Positions 7,660 through 11,043 of a stretch of 11,043 nt of DNA are shown piece by piece. Numbering within the stretch: the first letter of the stretch is position 1; the number at the start of each line of letters is the position of its first letter. The DNA is from Desulfotomaculaceae bacterium (GTDB taxonomy: Bacteria > Bacillota > Desulfotomaculia > Desulfotomaculales > Pelotomaculaceae): assembly GCA_028704035.1 (NCBI GenBank), contig JAQVLS010000037.1, positions 1 to 11,043 on the forward strand. The letters run 5' to 3'. The notes beneath the pieces are model-generated. The model made no database searches and was not told where the DNA came from. It saw only the letters and a list, made by a program, of their open reading frames with translations. Made by a program: the position numbers and the translations under genes.

Positions 7660-7689
7660 ACCTTGGCATTAATTAAAGGTGGAAAGCAG

Positions 7690-8151
7690 ATGGATTTTTC
7701 AATCAGTGTTAAGGTGAAGAGGGTTTCCCAAGTTGCGGGGGAAGCCCTACCCCTGCCTCAATACGCCACTGCCGGGTCGGCAGGCCTGGACCTGCCTGCC
7801 TGTCTTGGGTCCCCGCAGGTTGTAGCGCCCGGCGCTAGGGTTAAAATACCGACCGGCATAGCCATTGAAATCCCGCACCGGCACATTGTCGGGCTGGTTT
7901 TTCCCAGGAGCGGTCTGGCTGCCAAACACGGTATCTCGCTGGCCAACGCAGTTGGAGTAATTGACAGCGACTACAAGGGTGAAATTATCGTGGCTGTTTT
8001 GAACCAGGGAGAAAGTGAATATGTAATCAAACCGGGAGAGAGAATAGCCCAGCTTGTATTTGTACCGGTTTTCAAGGCTGCTATCGAAGAGACTCATGAA
8101 TTAAAGGAGACCGACCGGGGAGCGGGCGGCTTCGGCTCAACCGGAAAATAA
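7690..8151 (+). CDS. dut: dUTP diphosphatase (dUTPase)
   Basis: This trimeric cytoplasmic enzyme hydrolyses dUTP to dUMP and pyrophosphate, keeping uracil out of DNA and supplying the dTMP precursor. All five family motifs are present in the 153 residues: AGSAGLDL (about 28-35), PRSGLAAKHG (72-81), GVIDSDYKGEI (89-99, with the catalytic Asp and the deoxyribose-stacking Tyr), GERIAQLVF (116-124), and the C-terminal lid RGAGGFGSTGK (143-153). I chose ATG 7690 because AAAGGTGG 7675-7682 sits seven bases upstream; an in-frame TTG at 7663 has no ribosome site and adds residues not expected in the family. A strong terminator follows. Confidence 0.97.
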   Translation: MDFSISVKVKRVSQVAGEALPLPQYATAGSAGLDLPACLGSPQVVAPGARVKIPTGIAIEIPHRHIVGLVFPRSGLAAKHGISLANAVGVIDSDYKGEIIVAVLNQGESEYVIKPGERIAQLVFVPVFKAAIEETHELKETDRGAGGFGSTGK

Positions 8152-8181
8152 TCGGTTTAACCTATGGGATTTCATAAAACC

Positions 8182-8211
8182 ATCCTGTCCTTAACCGGAC
8201 GGGATTTTTTT
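8182..8211 (+). terminator. Intrinsic terminator after dut
   Basis: ATCCTGTCC 8182-8190 pairs with GGACGGGAT 8197-8205 (one G-T pair) around a TTAACC loop, followed by an unbroken run of T to 8211. It also rules out an ORF start at 8164 for the next gene. Confidence 0.9.
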
Positions 8212-8271
8212 GTTTTATTTACGATTCATATTTCAAGCCTGTCCATAATAAATTATTCTGAGGTGAAAAAT

Positions 8272-8607
8272 ATGGCAGGGGTAATGATTTTCAGCCTGGC
8301 AGTTCTGTTGCTTGTAATATTATCGCTAAGGGAAAGAGTGTGCCAGCGCTATTTGCGTGAAAAGGACTGGGGTTTTATCGGTGAAGCAAAGTCAAGTCAG
8401 ATATCGCAGGCTCTGACCAATTTGATCGGTGTTGCCGGTGGCATATATCTAACGCTGGTAATTCTGGTCGCCTTTTTGGAGCTTCAGATTCCCGGTAGGA
8501 TAAGTATTGGCGAGGTAAGCCTGGAGCCCCTGGCTGCAATATCTATCTTTATTTCACTGGTGCAGCCTTATTTTTTTAAGGCGGTAAACGCTTGGAAACG
8601 TCTTTAG
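8272..8607 (+). CDS. Three-span membrane protein of unknown function (111 aa)
   Basis: I do not recognise the family. Hydrophobic segments lie at about residues 4-18, 50-68 and 85-103. Between the first two is a basic, polar cytoplasmic-type loop (LRERVCQRYLREKDW); a short KRL tail ends the protein. I chose ATG 8272 because GAGGTGA 8260-8266 lies five bases upstream. The in-frame ATG at 8164 would place the terminator of dut inside the coding region and is rejected. The gene is 24 bases upstream of ymxH and should be co-transcribed with it, giving guilt by association with sporulation or membrane/envelope functions; this is inference only. Confidence 0.8.
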   Translation: MAGVMIFSLAVLLLVILSLRERVCQRYLREKDWGFIGEAKSSQISQALTNLIGVAGGIYLTLVILVAFLELQIPGRISIGEVSLEPLAAISIFISLVQPYFFKAVNAWKRL

Positions 8608-8631
8608 ACATAAAATAGGAGGGTTAAACGC

Positions 8632-8901
8632 ATGAGAATGGGTGAGCTTGTTGGAAAAGAAATAATAAATATTAATAACGGGCGGCGTCTGGGTGTAGTA
8701 GGGGATTCAGACATGAATGTCGATATTGAATCGGGTGATATCCAGTCGATTATACTTCCGAGAAGGAATAATTTGATCAATTTATGGGTGGACAGGCAGC
8801 ATCTGATTATACCGTGGGCTTCGATAAAAAAGATAGGTACAGAAGTTATCATTGTCGAGCTGGATCAGACCAATCCCCTTTATCAGCGTTTTCCCATGTG
8901 A
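8632..8901 (+). CDS. ymxH: YlmC/YmxH-family PRC-barrel sporulation protein
   Basis: The 89-residue protein is a single PRC-barrel-like domain: LVGKEIININNGRRLG at the start, the DVDIESG-like turn (here NVDIESGDIQSIILP), and a final strand with IPWASIKKIGTEVIIVEL. This is the layout of the YlmC/YmxH family, found across endospore formers and assigned to sporulation by distribution; the biochemical role is unknown. ATG 8632 has AGGAGGG 8617-8623 eight bases upstream. In B. subtilis ymxH follows the M16 protease gene and precedes the dipicolinate synthase genes, consistent with the present neighbourhood. A strong terminator closes the unit with the upstream membrane-protein gene. Confidence 0.92.
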   Translation: MRMGELVGKEIININNGRRLGVVGDSDMNVDIESGDIQSIILPRRNNLINLWVDRQHLIIPWASIKKIGTEVIIVELDQTNPLYQRFPM

Positions 8902-8996
8902 AAAATTATCGGGAACTTTCCTTCTGCCATAAAGTAATACTCATAGGAGAGGTGTGTCCCCATTTTCGCTGACAAGATACATATACAAAAGTCATG

Positions 8997-9026
8997 AAAA
9001 CTCCAATGCAGCATGGAGTTTTTTTT
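8997..9026 (+). terminator. Intrinsic terminator after ymxH
   Basis: AAAACTCC 8997-9004 pairs with GGAGTTTT 9015-9022, the helix extends inward by ATG/CAT around a bulged A, and eight T (9019-9026) follow. Confidence 0.88.
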
Positions 9027-9112
9027 ATCATGTTTTTGTTTTAAACAGGTGTTATTAAGAACGCCTTTGATTGACATACTAAAACATGAAATATGAAAAA
9101 TGGAGGCACGGC

Positions 9113-10099
9113 ATGGCCCGACAGCACAGAGTGGAGATAATAAAGAAAATAGGTGAACTGAGAGGATCTTCGGTAATCTGTTATATAACCGGGGACCGCG
9201 ATAATGTAAGTACCAGGATAGCCCCTGATGTGACGCAGGTTTTTTATAGACACCTGGAGATGTATGGGGAAAGCCGGCAGGTCGATTTGATCCTGTACAC
9301 ACGCGGAGGTGATGTGCTTACACCCTGGCGACTGGTCCATCTAATTCGCGAATACACAGATAAGTTTTGTGTCCTGATACCTTTTAGATGTTACAGTGCC
9401 GGAACGCTGCTGTGCCTGGGCGCAGATGAGTTAGTAATGAGCAGGATGGCGGAACTGGGCCCTATTGATCCCAGTGTGGTCAATGCTTTTAACCCGCAGG
9501 ATCCAAATAACCCAAGCGCCAGGATCCCGGTTAATATTGAAGATGTTTACTCATACCTGGCACTGGCCGGAGAAAAGGCCGGTGTCTGCAGCAGTGACCA
9601 GCAGGTAAAAGCTTTTACCATCCTGGTGGAAAAAATACATCCACTGGCTCTTGGGAATGTTCACCGCAATTATATGCTGATCCGGTCGATGGCCAAAAAA
9701 ATGCTGGCTATGCATCAGCAACCTTTGGCGGAAGGGAGTATAGAGCACATTGTTGATAACCTTACTGAAAAGCTATATGCCCACAACCACATGATATCGC
9801 GACGGGAAGCAGCTGATGAAATCACCCTTCCAGTAGTCAAACCGGAAGCTGGACTGGAACCACTGATATGGTCCCTTTACCTGGACTATGCCGAAGAACT
9901 GTCTTTGTCCGAGCCGTTCAATCCGTCTGAGCACCTCCGGGGAGTAAGGTGTGAATTTGAGGTGACAAGCGGTTTTGTGGAATCGATAAACGGCTCGGAC
10001 GCGTTTGTTTTTTCAGGCGTCCTGGAGAGGCATGACTATCCTGAAGCGGGACAGGTCAAGGTGAATATCCTGAAACAGAGATGGCGGACAATATCTTAA
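9113..10099 (+). CDS. SDH-type (serine dehydrogenase proteinase family) ClpP-fold protease
   Basis: This 328-residue soluble protein has a crotonase/ClpP-like fold. Visible landmarks are DLILYTRGGD near 58-67 (oxyanion Gly pair), then FRCYSAGTLLCLGADELVM with the likely nucleophile Ser95, then AELGPIDPSV at 113-121. Downstream lie HRNYMLIRSMA and an N-H-M-I-S-R-R-E-A block at 225-233. The S-A-G-T and L-G-P-I-D-P motifs are typical of the serine dehydrogenase proteinase family, whose members lack signal peptides. I saw no signal peptide or membrane span, so it is likely cytoplasmic. I chose ATG 9113 because TGGAGG 9101-9106 is six bases upstream; an in-frame ATG at 9086 lacks a ribosome site. 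Residues about 250-328 form an extra C-terminal part of unclear role. The substrate is unknown. Confidence 0.85.
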   Translation: MARQHRVEIIKKIGELRGSSVICYITGDRDNVSTRIAPDVTQVFYRHLEMYGESRQVDLILYTRGGDVLTPWRLVHLIREYTDKFCVLIPFRCYSAGTLLCLGADELVMSRMAELGPIDPSVVNAFNPQDPNNPSARIPVNIEDVYSYLALAGEKAGVCSSDQQVKAFTILVEKIHPLALGNVHRNYMLIRSMAKKMLAMHQQPLAEGSIEHIVDNLTEKLYAHNHMISRREAADEITLPVVKPEAGLEPLIWSLYLDYAEELSLSEPFNPSEHLRGVRCEFEVTSGFVESINGSDAFVFSGVLERHDYPEAGQVKVNILKQRWRTIS

Positions 10100-10138
10100 A
10101 TGAAAGGCTGTACATTATACTTTTTAGGAGGATAGTAT

Positions 10139-10354
10139 ATGGGCAACCAAGAAAGCTTTATTAAAGATGTCAATGTGGTTTTTAACTATCAGTCAGACGG
10201 AACAAAATATTATCTTTTGACCGGCGGCACAGGATATCCGCTTGCTGAATTCAGTTGCCACCTGCTGCCGGTGGGCGGCAACAATGGAGCCGTTTTGGTG
10301 GTACCGGAGATGAGACAAAAAACCGCAAACATTACTTCCAATACGCAATTTTAA
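10139..10354 (+). CDS. Small protein of unknown function (71 aa)
   Basis: I do not recognise this protein. It begins after a very good ribosome site (AGGAGG 10126-10131, seven bases before ATG 10139) and 39 bases after the SDH-type protease, so the two are likely one transcript. The predicted content is beta-rich with alternating hydrophobic strands (VNVVFNYQ, KYYLLTGG, NGAVLVVPEM) and no signal or membrane span. The Gly-rich turn GGTGYPLAEF and a single Cys stand out. A single-domain regulator or substrate of the adjacent protease is one possibility, offered only on context. Confidence 0.72.
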   Translation: MGNQESFIKDVNVVFNYQSDGTKYYLLTGGTGYPLAEFSCHLLPVGGNNGAVLVVPEMRQKTANITSNTQF

Positions 10355-10395
10355 ATTATTAAATTATTGACATATTTTTTTTTATATATGAAAAT
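10353..10395 (+). promoter_or_regulatory. Probable dapB promoter with AT-rich upstream element
   Basis: TTGACA at 10367-10372 is a consensus -35; 17 bases later GAAAAT 10390-10395 is a 4/6 -10. Just upstream, AAATTATT occurs twice in tandem (10353-10360 and 10361-10368), resembling an UP element. Transcription would start near 10402, about 50 bases before the dapB start codon. I see no riboswitch or T-box in the leader. Confidence 0.5.
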
Positions 10396-10450
10396 AAGTT
10401 TTGTATAAGTCATACCGTGGATTTTTATTTTTTTGTAAGGGGGTACCAGG

Positions 10451-11043
10451 TTGATAGAAGTAATGGTTACTGGAGCGTGCGGGAGGATGGGCCGCGAAGC
10501 TGCCAGAACTGTATGGATTGCCGATGACATGGTATTGGCCGGCGCCGTTGACAGCCGGGGCGAAGGCACAGATATCGGGCAGATCATCGAATGTGGCAGA
10601 ACAGGTATAAATATTGAAAACAATCTAGAGGAATTCCTGAAAATAAAGCGCCCGGACGTGGCAGTGGATTTTACCGAACCCCAGTCGGTATACCGTAACG
10701 CGTTAAAGTATCTTGCGTATGGAGTGAGGCCGGTTATTGGGACAACAGGTTTCGATGCCGCGCAGATTAAAGAAATAATTGACCTTTCTGAAAAGAAGGG
10801 AATTGGCGGCCTGATAGCGCCGAATTTTGCTATTGGCGCGATCTTAATGATGAGATACGCCGCTGAAGCTGCTCGTTTTTTGCCGGATGTGGAGATAATC
10901 GAAATGCACCACGATAAAAAAATTGACGCCCCATCAGGGACGGCAATAAAAACAGCGGAAATAATTTTAGAGCGGCGGGGAGATGAGTACCAACAGGGAC
11001 TGGCCACTGAAATTGAAACCCTTCCCGGAGCACGCGGCGGCAA
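10451..11043 (+). CDS. dapB: 4-hydroxy-tetrahydrodipicolinate reductase DapB, 3' end missing
   Basis: DapB reduces hydroxytetrahydrodipicolinate with NAD(P)H in the diaminopimelate/lysine pathway, which also feeds spore dipicolinate; it acts in the cytoplasm. The frame runs off the right edge after about 197 residues, of roughly 265 expected. Landmarks: nucleotide-binding GACGRMG at 8-14, AVDFTEP and GTTGF mid-domain, APNFAIGA, and the catalytic block EMHHDKKIDAPSGT at 151-164 with His153, His154 and Lys157 matching the catalytic His/Lys of E. coli DapB. The start is TTG 10451, with AAGGGGG 10437-10443 seven bases upstream; the next ATG at 10463 would cut the first strand and sits too far from the ribosome site. 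It opens what in relatives is a dipicolinate/lysine gene run. Confidence 0.96.
   Translation, partial: MIEVMVTGACGRMGREAARTVWIADDMVLAGAVDSRGEGTDIGQIIECGRTGINIENNLEEFLKIKRPDVAVDFTEPQSVYRNALKYLAYGVRPVIGTTGFDAAQIKEIIDLSEKKGIGGLIAPNFAIGAILMMRYAAEAARFLPDVEIIEMHHDKKIDAPSGTAIKTAEIILERRGDEYQQGLATEIETLPGARGG

Noticed and set aside
8226..8251. Sporulation sigma-E-like promoter (TCATATT then CATAATAA) before the three-span membrane gene
   Set aside because: The gap between the elements is 11 bases, three short of the usual spacing, and the -10 does not match well.
9071..9097. TTGACA 9071-9076 with TATGAA 9092-9097 as a promoter for the protease gene
   Set aside because: The spacer is only 15 bases and the implied transcript start would fall inside or next to the ribosome site at 9101-9106, leaving almost no leader.
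10351..11043. Long open frame on the - strand at the right edge
   Set aside because: It is the shadow of dapB, whose + strand translation has the nucleotide-binding and catalytic motifs; the - strand product looks like no known protein.

Overview
The window looks like the chromosome of an endospore-forming, low-to-moderate-GC Firmicute. The best guess is a Peptococcaceae-type clostridium such as Pelotomaculum or Desulfotomaculum; this is inferred from gene order and protein style, not from a search. The order truB-ribF-(insert)-rpsO-pnp-ylxY-(insert)-M16 protease-dut-(insert)-ymxH-(insert)-dapB follows the B. subtilis backbone rpsO-pnpA-ylxY-ymxG-ymxH and the downstream dipicolinate/lysine genes. 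Every gene is on the + strand. I see no tRNA, rRNA, CRISPR array, intact insertion sequence or phage gene.

Layout. Positions 1-1669 hold the 3' part of truB (tRNA pseudouridine 55 synthase) and ribF (riboflavin kinase/FAD synthetase). Positions 1707-2239 hold an extra unit: a good sigma-A-type promoter, a 74-aa protein starting with TTG, and a 73-aa DUF4258-like protein. Positions 2240-2630 hold rpsO with a structured leader and a terminator. Positions 2740-5008 hold pnp and its terminator. Positions 5075-5921 hold a YlxY-type polysaccharide-deacetylase-like protein with degenerate catalytic motifs, followed by a terminator. Positions 5922-6396 hold an operator-like repeat cluster and a short gene (6053-6208) for a 51-aa single-span membrane protein. 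Positions 6397-8211 hold the M16 metalloprotease and dut, then a terminator. Positions 8272-9026 hold a three-span membrane protein and the PRC-barrel sporulation protein YmxH/YlmC, then a terminator. Positions 9113-10354 hold a cytoplasmic ClpP-fold serine protease of the serine-dehydrogenase-proteinase (SDH) family and a 71-aa unknown protein. Positions 10367-11043 hold an AT-rich promoter and the 5' two-thirds of dapB.

How the genes fit together. The left half is translation and RNA metabolism (tRNA modification, flavin cofactor supply, ribosomal protein S15, PNPase). The right half is sporulation-associated and housekeeping enzymes leading into diaminopimelate/dipicolinate synthesis. Five intrinsic terminators divide the cluster into short transcription units, so conserved gene order here does not mean one long operon.

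The most interesting parts are the lineage-specific small genes placed between conserved ones: the 74-aa/DUF4258 pair, the 51-aa membrane protein, the three-span membrane protein beside YmxH, and the SDH-type protease with its small partner. None can be declared a new system from sequence alone. The DUF4258 pair and the protease plus small-protein pair are the best candidates to check.
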